Assembly: GCA_021229015.1 (NCBI GenBank)
Contig: CM037788.1
Coordinates: forward strand, 38,464,024-38,528,023
DNA from: Solen grandis
Taxonomy: Eukaryota; Mollusca; Bivalvia; Adapedonta; Solenidae
Length of the DNA: 64,000 nt
Reading direction: 5' to 3'
Part shown: piece after piece, positions 34,004 through 46,639 of the stretch
Layout of the letters: each line of letters starts with the position of its first letter
How positions within the stretch are numbered: the first letter of the stretch is position 1
Program-made: the position numbers and the translations under genes
Notes under the pieces: model-generated
Database searches by the model: none
What the model was told of the DNA's origin: nothing
Seen by the model: the letters and a program-made list of their open reading frames with translations, nothing else

Positions 34004-34678
34004 ATATAGGGTTATGGTAGGATAATTTCCCGACACTCATAATGATTGTACTCGTCTGAACCAGGGTCCACGATAAGATTAGGTATTTATACTCGTACTC
34101 TCGTCAAAATTCATCTGCTTTACTTTATTAAATTTTATAATAAATTAAATCGAAAAGACTGTGTTCAATATATAAGTTCTAATAGCACAACTGAAGAGGT
34201 GTTATAGTTTCTTTTACGTTTTAGGCTATTACTCTTTTAGGGCTAGATATCAAAACTGCGTTCTACCCTAAATTTTGTAAAAGAAAGCCGCCATCTTTGA
34301 AAGCAAGAATCAAAAGGTGTTTGTAATTTAGAAATTCATTTTGAAACTAGAAATTCGAGTTGGACAATAATATGCGAATGTTTGACAGATGAGAATACTG
34401 TAACCATCCTTTTTATCCACGAATTTTATCAATACAAATAGAAGGTACAAATTTAAATATATTTTCTAGTCATGCGTTAAAGTCCCCTTTGAAGCAGAAA
34501 TTATGTCAATAAAACAATGATTTTTACACAATGGTAAAACGCAGTTGGAAATTGAATGTAGTAAGACGCCGAACTTTGTCTTTTTATGGCGTTTCGTTTA
34601 GACAACGTGTGTATATTTTACCAACCTTTTTTATCCGTTTTGTGTATTTGATAATAAGGATACAAACAGTTAATTACA

Positions 34679-34885
34679 ATGATCTTTTTCACAATTTTTA
34701 CAATTGTCACATGTTTTACCTACACTTACATCATACTTGCCCTAGCTGTCCCGTTTGACTTTTATGCTAATTCTCATAAATTGTATCCTTTCGTTGGATT
34801 AGAGTCGTACATTCTGTGTAGTTGGACTCTTATTGTTCTTTTCAATTCTATATGCGTTTGCCTGATGTACAGAAGTGCAGCATGA
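34679..34885 (+). CDS. Possible terminal exon of a membrane protein (unconfirmed)
   Basis: The frame is hydrophobic: IFTIVTCFTYTYIILALAV, a polar loop (DFYANSHKLYPFVG), then SYILCSWTLIVLFNSICVCL before a stop. The pattern of two helices with G-x-x-SYIL-x-SW at the start of the second resembles the last two helices of claudin/PMP22-type proteins. No upstream exon with the first two helices was found, and acceptor choice is open (an AG at about 34743). It may be chance. It is not a recognised gene. Confidence 0.22.
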   Translation: MIFFTIFTIVTCFTYTYIILALAVPFDFYANSHKLYPFVGLESYILCSWTLIVLFNSICVCLMYRSAA

Positions 34886-34899
34886 GGACCATATATTAT

Positions 34900-35920
34900 G
34901 CTTCAAAATATTACACAAAGTAAGTATTTTACAAGTAAAAATCATTACTTATTCGTGTTTAAATAAATATTCATAGACTAAAACTATTGAACAAATGTAT
35001 TAACAAAAACAAAAATAAATAAAATCTATACAGAGGAAGTAAAATAGTTTTATCGAAATTGTTAACTTTCCTATACGACCATTGGAGACATGTCGCATGA
35101 TATTGTACACAAACATAGCATATTTCACAGCGCATAATTTCTCGTTAAAATAAAAACAATCTTAGGAAACGCCTCTTCAACGCATTAAGTGTCAATAGTT
35201 AGCCATCTTGCTTTAGGTGTATATCGATGTTACATATTTGTTGTTCCAACAATAACATGTTAGCAGCAAAAACGGAACACACTATAGAAATGTAGTATAG
35301 CCAATGTCTTAACTGTGGGTATAAAATACTTTTTAAACTAAGGTGTTTGTGTATTCCGTATCAAGTTTTGTTGATTTAATTACATGTATATCGGGCTATA
35401 TATATATATTAGGGCAGGCATGTGTCTCGCCAAGTCTGATACAATTTTTTTTTTTAAAGAAAAGGCCCGACACTGTATTTGCAAATAAAACCTGCTGGTT
35501 TCATGTTTTTGTTAAAATCCTAGCATCTACGAATAATTTATGCATACTTTAATTTACCCGAAGTACTTAAACTTCCATTATCTGTTTTTTCTGTACCGTA
35601 TTCCTTGTCATGATAACTTCATTTATTTCAAAATATGGAAACATAAGTAAAAAGACGTTTATGGCTATACTTACGTTAGTCTAGATCATGGTAAAATTAT
35701 CGCAATATTTGAAAAATTTGAATGTTTTCACTAAATGTTTTTAATACGTTAGTCCACAAATTTACATTATGAGACAATTAATTAAATATCAAGTGCAATT
35801 CCGCACCCAACAAAGATTTCCCAGTTATCATTTATATCAAGTACTTTTTTTAATTCAAACTCCTATCAGTAAAGATATTTAATTGTTAAAAAGGAAAATT
35901 AATCCGTAGTACGCTAGAAA
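34900..35920. other. Non-coding stretch
   Basis: No gene seen. A short piece near 35085-35115 (GAGACATGTCGCATGATATT) may be an eroded SINE family B fragment. Confidence 0.45.
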
Positions 35921-35924
35921 ACTC

Positions 35925-36085
35925 CCGGTAGGGACTTCGGGTTTTTCATGTGAGGAAGCCTTCCAGCTGGCTTGCGGTAGGTAGGTCGGGGTCTTCCTCC
36001 ACCTGTAATTAGCTGGACGTTGCTATGTGATTGAAATACTATGGCAGCGACGGTAAACCCCAATTCAACAACAACAACGCTAGAC
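35925..36085 (+). repeat. SINE family A, head-truncated copy
   Basis: From CCCGGTAGGGACTTCGGG through GTGAGGAAGCCTTCCAGCTG and GGTCTTCCTCCACC to a CAATTCAACAACAACAAC tail; the tRNA box A part is missing. Confidence 0.85.
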
Positions 36086-36089
36086 AACC

Positions 36090-37340
36090 TCAAGTTGTTA
36101 ATTTTATCTGCAAAGTAGCTTTACTGAATTCGCACCAATTGTATCTTATAGACCAGTCATCCAAGAAAACGACGTATGTATTGCAATGAGTGCGTCAAAA
36201 TTATTATCAAAGACAAGAAATCGTTAGCACATTTTGTCGAAATGGAACCCGTTTAAAGGGCTGTCAAAAAAGAAAATTGCGTCTTACCACATTTTATATT
36301 CAAATGGGTCTTACCATTTAGTAATAATCAATATTTGTTGACAATTATTTCTGCTTCAAATGGGACTTTGACTCATGACGTGAAAGTGTATTTTGTTCCT
36401 CATTTTATCTTGTTATGAGGTATTTCCAACAGAAGCAGTGATGGATAAATATATACCCTTTGTTTTCCAAGATGACAGTTTTTATTTACAAGATTAAGGA
36501 TAAATCGCAGTTCTGATCTCCACTCTATCTTTAATGTGCTTCCATGTTCCACTCTGCGTTTGTTTTTCCGTTTGTTAACGTATGCTCCAACCGTCTCGTA
36601 TAATACATGTATAATCAAATATTAAGATAACCATAGCAAAAAACTATGCCCAACCTATTTGAAATTGTTTTCATTTTCTATCATCTTCTTACATTTAATT
36701 CTTTCTCCCATTATTCAAATGCAAGTAAAGATCATTTTAGATCCAATCTTGAACCATTGCACACATTAATGCTTATATATAATAATCCTAAAATGTTAAA
36801 GAACGTGACTTCAGGTGCAAAAGCAATAACAAGAAAATCTCTCTTGAGCCAAGTTATCGCTAAACAAATAGTGTATGGACAAAAGACACATGCCTGTGCA
36901 GAGACAAAACATGACTTCCTAAGTAAATATTTTTAGAAAATAATCTAATCAGAATCTCGTTTTTAAGTACTAGAAATAAAATCCAATGTTTAAAGATGTG
37001 CTTGAGAACGCTGATATGATAAGACAGACTTTAGAAGTCAATCTGTTCTATTCCAGTTAAGCACTTGTGGTCTCCATTCGAAGAAGATAACAGCGACTGT
37101 TTGTCAAATTCTAAGTTCTGCATATTGGTATCTAGGTAAAGCCCTGGATTTGGAGCAGGAGGTAGCGCCCTGATCCCTGATCGTGACTATGTAATATTGT
37201 TAAAAGAAATATTTTCATTAAAAAGATAAAAAGACATGCGCAACATTTACTTATTGCCTAATAACTAAGCGTTTTTTTTTTAATCAAAGCGGATTATATT
37301 TACATTTACTGTTTGAAACTTGTTGCTGCTTAGTTTGTGA
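36090..37340. other. Non-coding stretch
   Basis: No recognisable exon. A 96-codon frame at 36646-36936 has no family signature, and the AT-rich setting makes chance openness likely. Confidence 0.4.
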
Positions 37341-37344
37341 TTTG

Positions 37345-37445
37345 ACTTGATTTGAGCTGAGTTCTTTTAGTTTAACGTCGCTTTGACAGTATTTCAGTCA
37401 TAGAGCGACGTCCAGCTAATTACAGGTGGAGGAAGACCCCAAATG
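37345..37445 (-). repeat. SINE family A, 3' fragment
   Basis: The reverse complement shows GGTCTTCCTCCACCTGTAAT, AGCTGGACGTCGCTCTATGA and GAAATACTGTCAAAGCGACG, then the tail region. Confidence 0.75.
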
Positions 37446-37901
37446 CAAATTTGTGTTGTTTCAATTTATACTTAGATATGCATCGTGACTTTTTATGATG
37501 GAGTTGGAATGAAGTTAAAATGGACAGTAGTTGCTAAATAAATGGTTTACATTGCCAGCTTTTTTAAATATATAATACCACTGTCGTAAATAAAAAAACA
37601 CTCCCAAAAATTCAGCAAACCTTTCGAATGACTTTAAAGTTATTTATTTTTGATGTAGGATTTTTTTTATTATATTTTTATATTTTTTTTCTGCAGTAGA
37701 ATGCTTTTTGCTTGTTAATATCGCGAATGTTAGCTTAAAACAAAGTCTCCGACAACAGGCAATAGAAAGGTTAACTCAGCGTCGTTAATATCATTAAATA
37801 TTGTTCTTTCACATGTATAAACGCATGAGTCACATGACAAATCTGAGTACTAAAAGGATTCAGAAAAACATTTTTTTTTTCATTTTGAAAGTTTGTTTTC
37901 C

Positions 37902-38056
37902 TAGGTGTAAGATATACGACTTGCGGTAAAATGCTAAATTATGGGAATTTATGTTTTCAGGGTGTAACATATACGCCTTGCGGTAATGATGAATTATGAG
38001 AATTTATATTTTCAGTGTGAAACATATAAGCCTTGCAGTAATGATGAATTATGGTT
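37902..38056. repeat. Short tandem repeat, about 57-bp unit, three copies
   Basis: ATATACGACTTGCGGTAA, ATATACGCCTTGCGGTAA and ATATAAGCCTTGCAGTAA recur with flanking GTGTAA and TTTATGTTTTCAG words, at spacings of about 57 and 54 bp. Confidence 0.8.
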
Positions 38057-38804
38057 GTGTAGGCCGAGGAGATGTAATTTAGGGAATTCAATGACACACT
38101 GTCCAGGTATAATACAATCCTTTAAACAAAGGCAAAAAGCCTATCAGGCGTTTCTTTAGCCCCTTCATTACGTAGTAATTGATTGAATAATATCGCAAAT
38201 CGCAGTCTCCATCAACATCAACATACAACATAACTTCACATTCAGCGTTTAATAAAATAGAACTTTTAAGGTACATAGTGTGCATATTAACATTTATTTT
38301 CAGGTTGAAGGTTTCTGTGATTTTGTACAGAACAAAACTTGACATAAATTTGTAAAGTTACCTTTAAAATTAAATTTTACTTTTTTCACACAATGTTTAT
38401 TGTTATAAATGTATTTTTAGAACATTTTCTGTCCCGTATAAATAACAATTAACCGAACACAATTAGAATTACAGGGAAAAAACATTACATTTTGGTTCAT
38501 TAAATAAATCATATTTCTGGGAAAAATCTGGATAAAATGGATAAATACTGAATCAAAACGAAGGCATAAAAAGCATTTATAAAATTATAGTTACCTTTAT
38601 ATACTACATAATTATCATGATAACGAATAAAAAAAAAAAAAAAACCAGAAAAAAAAACAACATATAAATCTATACCATTACCATGACCATTGACCTATGC
38701 GACCAGTTTAAAGCAATATCAGCTTGCAAGTAAGGTACATACTGGCCTGTAGATTTGATACTCAAGTGCAACATGAAAATATTACTAATATGGTTTATGC
38801 TTGA

Positions 38805-38807
38805 AAA

Positions 38808-38838
<31 letters not shown>
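38805..38838. repeat. (AAAT)n microsatellite
   Basis: About eight tandem TAAA units. Confidence 0.9.
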
Positions 38839-38941
38839 AAAACAAATGAATTTAAATCGTTCTGGCTTTCCTTTGATTGTTCGTTCGTTATCAAAAAGCG
38901 TTGCGTCTTCGTCGTGAAGGTTAAATTGCGGTGGTTTAAAG

Positions 38942-39105
38942 TTATTCCGATTTATCAAAGAATGCTAAGGCGCCTCCAACAGGGGCGAGAACTCCCGCCA
39001 CAATACAGAGTGCAAATCCGGCATGAAGACCAGCGCCATGATCAAGGGAGGTTTTGATATCTTTGTCCGTGGCGAATATGACAGCCCCGATAATCATAAG
39101 CAAAC
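38942..39105 (-). CDS. Claudin/PMP22-like gene, terminal exon (M3 end and M4)
   Basis: Acceptor TTGTCTTTCAG; the exon enters in phase 1 and codes LLMIIGAVIFATDKDIKTSL, then a loop, then M4 in HAGFALCIVAGVLAPVGGAL, ending AFFDKSE and TAA. M4 pattern (G-F-x-L-x-I-x-A-G-x-L) fits four-helix claudin-like proteins, which form or modify epithelial junctions. Joined to exon 2 the sequence LAIVAG-LLMIIG is continuous. Confidence 0.85.
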
Positions 39106-39387
39106 CTGAAAGACAATGTATGATACACAGATAAAAACTAATAATAAACAGATTTTCTTTTTATTTTATGTTTGTAAGAGTGAAATTATATTTTTTTAAT
39201 GATTTTTAACTGTCAAAATTATCAAATATATTTATGTTTTATATCACAGTTATCCACCGAAAATCTTAAAAAAATATCTTGTATTCATTGACTGTCACGT
39301 GTGATTTATTACTACTTTTATTTTCTTGTTGTTATCTTATTGTTCACAAGCAATGTTATAACTAATCATACAATTGTAACAAGATAC

Positions 39388-39528
39388 CTGCAACAATTGC
39401 AAGGACCCCGGCGATTTTCAGAAGAAGCTTCTGGTCTTTGAGCACGAACTGTTTCAGCACGAAACACACGAGCGCCCCAATGACTCCCAGCATTAGAATT
39501 AGGTTTAACGAATATTGAATATAATAGA
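39388..39528 (-). CDS. Claudin/PMP22-like gene, middle exon (M2 and most of M3)
   Basis: On the - strand the exon runs from acceptor CCAATTAG to donor GTATCT and keeps phase 1 at both ends (141 nt). It encodes SLNLILMLGVIGALVCFVL (M2), the charged turn KQFVLKDQK, and LLLKIAGVLAIVAG (start of M3). The acceptor has a poor pyrimidine tract, and the few residues upstream of M2 (YYIQY) lack the Trp usually found there. An additional undetected small exon or a different acceptor is therefore possible, although direct joining gives the usual family spacing. Confidence 0.75.
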
Positions 39529-39529
39529 C

Positions 39530-40740
39530 TAATTGGACGGTATCATTTCATGGGCGACTAAATTTCGATAAGCATGCGGATGGAGTTATATATTTAATTA
39601 ATATTTGAGATAATAAACACAACTTGTTCGATAAAGTCCACGGAAAAATACTTAATATTTTCATAAAACTAAGAAGTGCAAATAAAAAACAGAGAGGAAG
39701 TTTATTTTTCTTTATTATTTTTTAAAATGCATTGTTTATCAAACGTGATTACATATTATTTATCCACATTTCCTTTTTTCAAACTTTAATTATCCCCGTC
39801 ATAGGTGACAGCAGGTCGGGGAACCATCCTGTAGTTCACCTTACAACACAAATACAATGTAGATATATATGCACATATATAAAGCATAAGTAAGACATAT
39901 TATATGTAAAGGTGATGTAAGCATTTTTTGATTTAATAAAAGTTTGTTTTTATATATAACATGTTACATTATTAGCATAATATCTTATACTTTTATATAT
40001 TTTTATAACAAAGCACTTAAAAAAAATTAAAAAAAAGAATAACTGTACAATCCGTTTTTTGATACTGAAATATGGGTATTATTTCATCAGAAATTTATAT
40101 GAATATTTAATTTGTTTTATATTCTTTCTTTTACACAGATAAATATATCTTTTATATTCTAAAAACAATATGTCATATTCATTTGTTATTTCTTCTGAAC
40201 CTAAAATAATAACTTAATACTATAAATGTCCTTCTTAAAACTATTAACTTTCAAAATACTTTTTTAATTTCAAAATATTAGAAGTTTCTTTTTGTCATTA
40301 AAAAGGTACATAAATTATGGTTACAATTTTCATTTTACATAGGAGTGTATTTGTTGCCAATTTCGTGTGAATTATTCTTGTTTGAAACCATTGTAAATAT
40401 GTATCACCTGTACATTTAAATACATACCTATGAATCATTTTCCAAATTATATTAACATCAGAAAAAAATCATTTAAGTGAGCACTAGGTAAGCATCATTA
40501 TTCTTTAAAATGTTGTATACTTTTTATCATTCATAACAATAAATTTAATGTAGCAATTTATACTGATTTATACAAATTTTATTGCCAATTACAAAATATT
40601 GATACAGATTACAATTTACAAACAGAATGGATGTTACAATTGTTGACAAAAGGGTTAAGCAATTTATACAGGCATGATACAAGGATTCTTGTTAATGAAT
40701 ATAGTATAATCAATTATAAAATTTTTATTCCAATTTTAAG
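39530..40740. other. Intron sequence of the claudin-like gene
   Basis: Very AT-rich, without recognisable exon. The 40560-40740 part may contain further decayed C-terminal sequence of the adjacent LINE remnant. Confidence 0.4.
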
Positions 40741-40744
40741 AGTG

Positions 40745-41745
40745 CTGTATTTACTATAATGTCTTTCACAAAAAGTATCCGTTTGTCATACATATTTTTT
40801 TTATAAATAAAATATTTCTCAAATTAGCACCAAACCGTTTGTTGTAAAATAAGGGTAAATTTAAGAAATCTTCAGTATTTCGAATAGAATATATTTTGAT
40901 AACTATTTAATAAGCCTTAAGAACATCAATCCAGAGGGCATTTTTCATCATAATTTCACAGTATAATCCTCCCACATTTTTTTTTTTAAATCTTGTTGAA
41001 TATCCATTAATTTGAAACATTTGCTACTGGAATTTACAATATATTGTTTAAACCATTTCAGCTTTAATCTATGAATATAGCTTTCTCCATTCCAAGTCCA
41101 CCTTCTTCATAGTTTACAACAAATAGTTCTTGTTTAATTTTAGATTTTCCTTCCCATACAAAATTATACATAAGATCACTAATATTTTTAACTACTTTCT
41201 TATCTGGAGTTGGAAGACTGATGAAACAATTAGTAAATACTGGTAATAACAAAGATTTTATAACAGTTATTCTACCTATAGGGGTTAATTTTCGTCTTTT
41301 CCAATAAAGTATTGAATTTTTAAGATTTATTAATTTCTCATTAACATTTAACTCTGGTATCTTTTCAAGGTTTCAAAATTTATTCCTAAAATCTTAAATT
41401 GTGTCCCCCCCCCCCACTGCTAGTTTCCATTTTGCTTTAATAGATTTAGTACTGTATTTCATTGATCCTATCCAAATTAATTTAGTTTTATCAAAATTAA
41501 CCCTTAGTCCAGAAATAAGAGAGAACATGTCCAAAACATTTAATGCATATTTTAAAGATTGTTCTGATCCATCCATCAAAAGGGAAGTGTCATCAGCAAA
41601 CTGGGGTATTTTATATTCTTCTCCACCAATTACAATTCTTTTGATGTTTTTTGGTATTTTTTATCCACATTTCCTTGCGCAAAGACATAATAAGCAACAT
41701 CCAAAATATACATTATTTCTAATTATACCTTGAAATAATAAACTT
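40745..41745 (-). pseudogene. L1-like LINE reverse transcriptase remnant
   Basis: Read on the - strand: LLMDGSEQSLKYALNVLDMF, SLISGLRVNFDKTKLIWIGS and KWKLAVGGG cover the end of the RT core. After a frame change, LINLKNSILYWKRRKLTPIG and ITVIKSLLLPVFTNCFISLP follow, then LMYNFVWEGKSKIKQELF and GLGM. This order (W-IGS, then LPTP and W-x-GK-xKI) fits the L1/Tx1-type thumb and C-terminus and differs from the other LINEs here. It sits in the first intron of the claudin-like gene, same strand, with several frameshifts. Confidence 0.8.
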
Positions 41746-42220
41746 CTATTATGATGATTAACATTAGAAAAATATTGTATAAATGAAAAGAAAACAAATG
41801 ATAATAAAACAACCACAATGAATAAATGAAATGGATATGCACAAAAGAATCATCCTGACATTCTGCTTGTATTGCTTCAATTTGAATAATCGTGCGTCTA
41901 GCTAAAACACTAACTAAAAGCAAACCTTATTTTTGACCACCTAAAGTACCACACAAAGTATTTTGGCTCGACTGCATTAACTTTCATAAAATCTGTGTTC
42001 CATGTTGCATTATTGTAATTCATATATACATATATCAAATTTTGACTTTGTTTTTTTATTAATTAAAAAGAACAACAAATAACAATAAAGCCTACAGAAT
42101 GTATTTCAAAAAGCCGCCGCATCAGTGCTCGATGACTATTTTTTTTTCTTTGTGTAATAACGTAATAAAAGCGATTTTCGGAGAGGGAATACTGCAGACA
42201 GTTTGAAATAATGTATTTTT

Positions 42221-42398
42221 AGTCCCCTCCGAAGGTTTGCCCTACGTCTGTCTGTCCGTCTGTCTGTCTGTCCGCAGTCTATCTGATTGTCCGGAAATCT
42301 GGATATATGAATAGATGGCAATATGGAGATTCTTCACGTCTCTCTTTGTTTGGTTGCTATGGTAACAGAAAAATTATGCACCTCACCGGTAGGGGACT
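42221..42398. mobile_element. MITE with AGTCCCCT termini
   Basis: Left AGTCCCCTCCG and right CGGTAGGGGACT form inverted termini. A (GTCT/GTCC)n tract lies just inside the left end (42247-42275), the same architecture as the element at 28211. It is 178 bp, non-coding. Confidence 0.6.
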
Positions 42399-42539
42399 TA
42401 TGTTACTTGTTATATGCTGCTTTTCGGAAAAGTGAAAGTTGAAATAAGGTTCTTTTCATATATCTATCATGTACATGTATTTAGTTACGAGCAGAGTTGA
42501 TAAGCATAAAACACCAACTGCACCCCAAACGTTGATGTT

Positions 42540-42688
42540 CATTGGTTTGGGTTTTACGTCCCATCGACAATATTTTAGTCAATTATTGGGACTTGTGTGT
42601 ACATGAATGCTGCCTCACTGCGATTTCATACCGTAGACATGTGCCATGATCTCAGCGCAAGTCATATTATCCTGACATGTAGCTATGT
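42540..42688 (-). repeat. SINE family B, head-truncated copy
   Basis: Contains GTTTTACGTCCCATCGACA, ATGCTGCCTCACTGCGATTT and CCGTAGACATGTGCCATGAT, matching the family body and tail on the - strand. It abuts the 5' end of the following LINE. Confidence 0.8.
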
Positions 42689-42689
42689 G

Positions 42690-45600
42690 CGGCTATGTAC
42701 AATATTGAAAATATAGATTTGTTTCAGCTTTTGGAAGATGATATCAGTAGATTTAATGATATAGGTTTGACATTTGTTTTGGGGGTTTTTAATGGCAGAG
42801 TGGGGGATAAACCGGATTTAGTTATACATGACCGAAATGTTAATGACATTGATATTGATTTGTATAGTACTGATAACCCCTTAGGTTGGGCCTCAATGGA
42901 TAAGAATTGTAATAATCAAGGGCATCGGTTACTCGAGCTGTGTATACAGGTAGGTTAGGCTCGGACGACGGGAAAGGTGCACATACATACATTTCTACAC
43001 AAGGTATGTCGGTCAATGACTACCTTTTGGCCGAGAAAAATCGTTTGCATCGATTCATAATTTTAAAGTACACAACTTTAGTCCGTTATCAGATCATGCA
43101 GCGATGTCATTTTCTTTTCAATATCCGTGCACGTGCACGGATTGGAGAAGTGAGATGGTCGATAATGTGAGCACTGTGTATCATTGGTATGATGAATTCC
43201 GTGATGATTTTAAAGCTTAATTAATCGGAGATTAGCGGAATTAAATCGTATTACGGGCGATATTGATTTAAATGACTGGGAAGCGATATATTCTTCTGTT
43301 CAACCTTTTTCCGATTTAATTCAAAATGATGCAGATACATTCTTTTCAAAAGAAGTAAGGCGATCGCGTCCATTTAAACATAAATCGAATAAAGAATGAT
43401 TTGATGAAGAATGTTTCGCTGCAAAGTTACAATCTACAGAAGTACTTAAAATGTTCAATATTAATAAATGTCAAGAAAATAGATTAATATTATGAGATAA
43501 AAAGAATGCATATAAAAAGTTAATCATCCGGAAACGTTATACATGTAATTTTAAGAGAAATAAAATTAGTAAAATTGAAATTTTGAGACATAAAAAACCA
43601 AATGATTTCTGGTCATTATTTCGTAAGAGACAATCGTCCGACGGTGATATCACGCTTGACGAGTTCTTCGAGTATTTTCGCGATTTATCACAAAAAGAGA
43701 AGCAACGTAAAATTGAGGAAGCGGAATCATTCTGCGACTCGCACAATTTTAGTGATACATCATGTAATTTTGAGGAGTTGAATATGAATATTACCATACA
43801 GGAAATTGTAAACACAGTTAAGAAACTGAAAAGAGGAAAGTCGCCAGGGAAAGATTGCTTATTAAATTCATACTTTATTGAAACAATAGATATTTTACTC
43901 CCGCATTTACGTGAATTTCAATGCCATTCTTACGTCAGTGTGCTATCCTGATCAGTGGGCTGAGGGTATTATCGTGTCATTGTTTAAGAAGGGAGATCAG
44001 AATAATGTAGCCAATTACAGGGCTGTCAAATTATTGTCTTGTTTAGCTAAAATATTTACAGTTGTATCGAATAATAGGATAACTAAATGTTGCGAGGAAA
44101 ATAATATTATATCGGATGCGCAGTTTGGATTTAAAGCAGGGCAGTCAACAGTAGATGCAGTTTTTCTTTTATATTCTATAGTTCAAAAGTATTTAGGTGA
44201 TAATAAGCAGCTATACTACGAGATGCATTTGTGGATTTTAAATGCGCTTTTGATGGTGTAAACCGAAATAATTTATGGTTAAAACTTAATAGAATGGGTC
44301 TAAATGGTAAAATATTTAATATTATTAAGGAAATGTACAGCAAGGTTAAGTCTTGTGTTCGAAAATTTAACAATTATTCGGATTTTTTCGAGAATGCCAT
44401 TGGATTATTGCATGGGGAGAATGGGTTAGAATTCGGTGATCTTATGCTTATAGCTTTATTTTTTTGCTGATGGTTTAGTAATTTTTGGGAAAACACCAGA
44501 GGAGTTACAACACAATCTGGATAAATTATATGAATATTGTCGTACATTGGATTTGGAAGTTAATAGTGATAAAACTAAAGTGTTGGTTTTTAGAAAGCGA
44601 GGTCCACTACGTCAGAATGAGATACGGCATTACAATGATAGCCCAATCGAATCAGTTAATAATTTTAATTACCTGGGTACAATATTCAACTTTATGGGGA
44701 GTTTCAATTTAAATCAAGAATGTCTTGTGGGGAAAGCATTAAAAGCATTGAACACGCTATTAGTAAATACCAATGACTTATATTTAAAGAGTAGTACTAT
44801 GTTACAGCTTTTTGATTCTTTTGCCGGGTCAGTATTTAACTATTCATGTTTAGTTTGCGGTAACTGTAAGTCTAAGAATATTGAGAGAGTACATCTGAAT
44901 TTCTGCAAAAGATTGTTGCATGTTAAGCGGACTACTTCATCATTGGCAGTGTACGGGGAGATTGGAAGATACCCACTTTTTATAAAACGATACGCCAGGA
45001 TAATTAATTATTGGCTAAAGCTGATTACAACCGAAAATATTTTACTAAAACAAATGTATTGTCAACTTATAGAGGATAATGCGAGGGGTTGCCAAAACTG
45101 GGTCTCGAGGGTTAAACGTCTCTTAGATGAATATGGCTTTCGATATGTATGGTTAGATCCTTTTGTGATTAACCATAAAACATGTTTTTAAAGGTCGGTT
45201 AATCGATTGATTTAATCGATACGCCAAGATTTAAACAAAAATGGAGGGAGGATGTAGAAAAGCGTGGTACGCTATGTTCTTACAGGCATTTCAAAGATAC
45301 AGTTGAATTTGATAAATACTTAGACTTTATACCAAGAAAATTAGAAAGTGCATTTACAAAACTAAGCGTGTCCTCACATCCACTAAGAATTGAATCTGGG
45401 CGTTATGTTCGTAATAGGGTTGATCGATCTGAGAGGTATTGTGAGCTGTGTGAGAAAAGTGACATTGAAGATGAGATTCCATTTTATTTGCGTCTACAAA
45501 ATCTACAATGAAATACGAAAAAAATATCTAAACAAAACATATCTATTCAAGACCTAGCTTTGTTAAATTTGTTTTATTGATGAAATCAAATAATAAAGAT

Positions 45601-45809
45601 GATTTAGTTAAACTATGTAAGTATATAAAAGAAGCCTTTCAAATTAGAAAACGGATTTTGAATGCACAATTTGCTAAGTTTGTCCTGTGTGTGTTTCAAC
45701 TGAAGATATATATGCACTTGCTACCGCTTCTTTGCAAACATATTCAAATTATATGTTTAGAATGAATAAAGCACATTACAATTTGTGCGCGTGTGTGAGA
45801 GAGAAGAGA

Positions 45810-45841
<32 letters not shown>

Positions 45842-45915
45842 CCATATGCAATGATGTTATATGAATTGTGCAACTATGTACTCTTTTTGTACACGTTGAA
45901 ACAAAATAAAATGTG
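42690..45915 (+). pseudogene. LINE copy related to the 7.7-13.1 kb element, 5'-truncated and frameshifted
   Basis: Several overlapping frames give the ORF2 order. The late endonuclease (FVLGVFNGRVGDKPDLV; NGRLG-like GRLGSDDGKGAHTYIS) comes first. The linker includes ITLDEFFEYFRDLSQKEK, and the RT has AQFGFKAGQSTVDAVFLLYS. The active site reads FADGLVIFGK instead of YADD. The thumb (DLEVNSDKTKVLVFRKRGPL) and the C-terminal region to LVKLCKYIKEAFQIRKRIL are present. The 3' UTR ends AAACAAAATAAAATG near 45915. The substitution in the catalytic box and many frameshifts show it is inactive. It lies in the claudin-like first intron, opposite strand to that gene. Confidence 0.85.
45814..45840. repeat. 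(GT)n microsatellite
   Basis: A GT tract following GA-rich bases inside the LINE 3' UTR; the younger LINE has a TG-rich stretch at the equivalent place. Confidence 0.9.
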
Positions 45916-45930
45916 TCTGCTATATATGTC

Positions 45931-46035
45931 TACAGACTGATATAGCGGCGAGGCAGCAATATATCTGTTTCAAGCAGACATAGTCTTCTCTAAATGACTG
46001 AAATACTGTCGGCGGAACGCTTAACTCAACAAACA
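45931..46035 (+). repeat. SINE family B, 3' fragment
   Basis: GGCGAGGCAGCAATATATCT, GTTTCAAGCAGACATAGTC and GACTGAAATACTGTCGG match the last part of the family B body. It starts about 15 bp behind the LINE 3' end. Confidence 0.75.
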
Positions 46036-46439
46036 TATATCAATACATTCATCAGAAAATATGTATATATTTTAATGCAAATATCATTAGTTCAGTACAT
46101 AATTACATAATTATATACATATTTAAATATTTATACTGTATCAGTAGACATTGCACTCTCTTTATATATTTTAGTGTTTTTTTTTTATTCCCCCAATTTT
46201 CATGCAATTATCTGAAGTATAGCAGTTCATACACCAATCTTTTCCCTGCAAGAGGCGCAGAAATTTGAAAACGAATTTCGCATTGAATAAACTTAAAAAA
46301 AGGAAAATTTCTGATATTCGACTGAGAAGTTATTCCGTTTTTCTCTCGCAGAATATATACGTGTTTTATTTTTATTTTATTTCATGTCCTTCACAGGAAC
46401 ATGTGTAATAACAAAAAGTTAAAAGAACGAAAAACTTAC

Positions 46440-46593
46440 ACACTTCCTGATAAGCGACGCAATTGGACAATAGGCATGTTTTCCACAGTCCGCTCTTAAA
46501 CCCGTCTGAAACTATCCAGTAGGGAATAGCAAGGCCAACAATATTCAGAAGAAGTGAGAGCCCGCAGAGAACTATACCAATGATGACTAACAT
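46440..46593 (-). CDS. Claudin/PMP22-like gene, first coding exon (M1 and W-GLW-C loop)
   Basis: From ATG at 46593 the exon codes MLVIIGIVLCGLSLLLNIVG, LAIPYWIVSDGFKSGLWKTC and LLSNCVAYQEV, then a GTAAGT donor (phase 1). M1 is followed by W...GLW-x2-C-x4-C, the signature of the first extracellular loop of claudin/PMP22/EMP proteins. Splicing to exons at 39528-39388 and 39105-38942 gives a protein of about 152 residues with four helices, short for the family. Upstream, an AG near 46618 may mark a 5' UTR splice acceptor. Such proteins sit in epithelial membranes; the precise subfamily is unknown. The intron to exon 2 is about 6.9 kb. Confidence 0.85.
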
Positions 46594-46639
46594 GTTCGGA
46601 TATTTTGTTCCCTTGCAGAGATTTATGACAAATATATAA

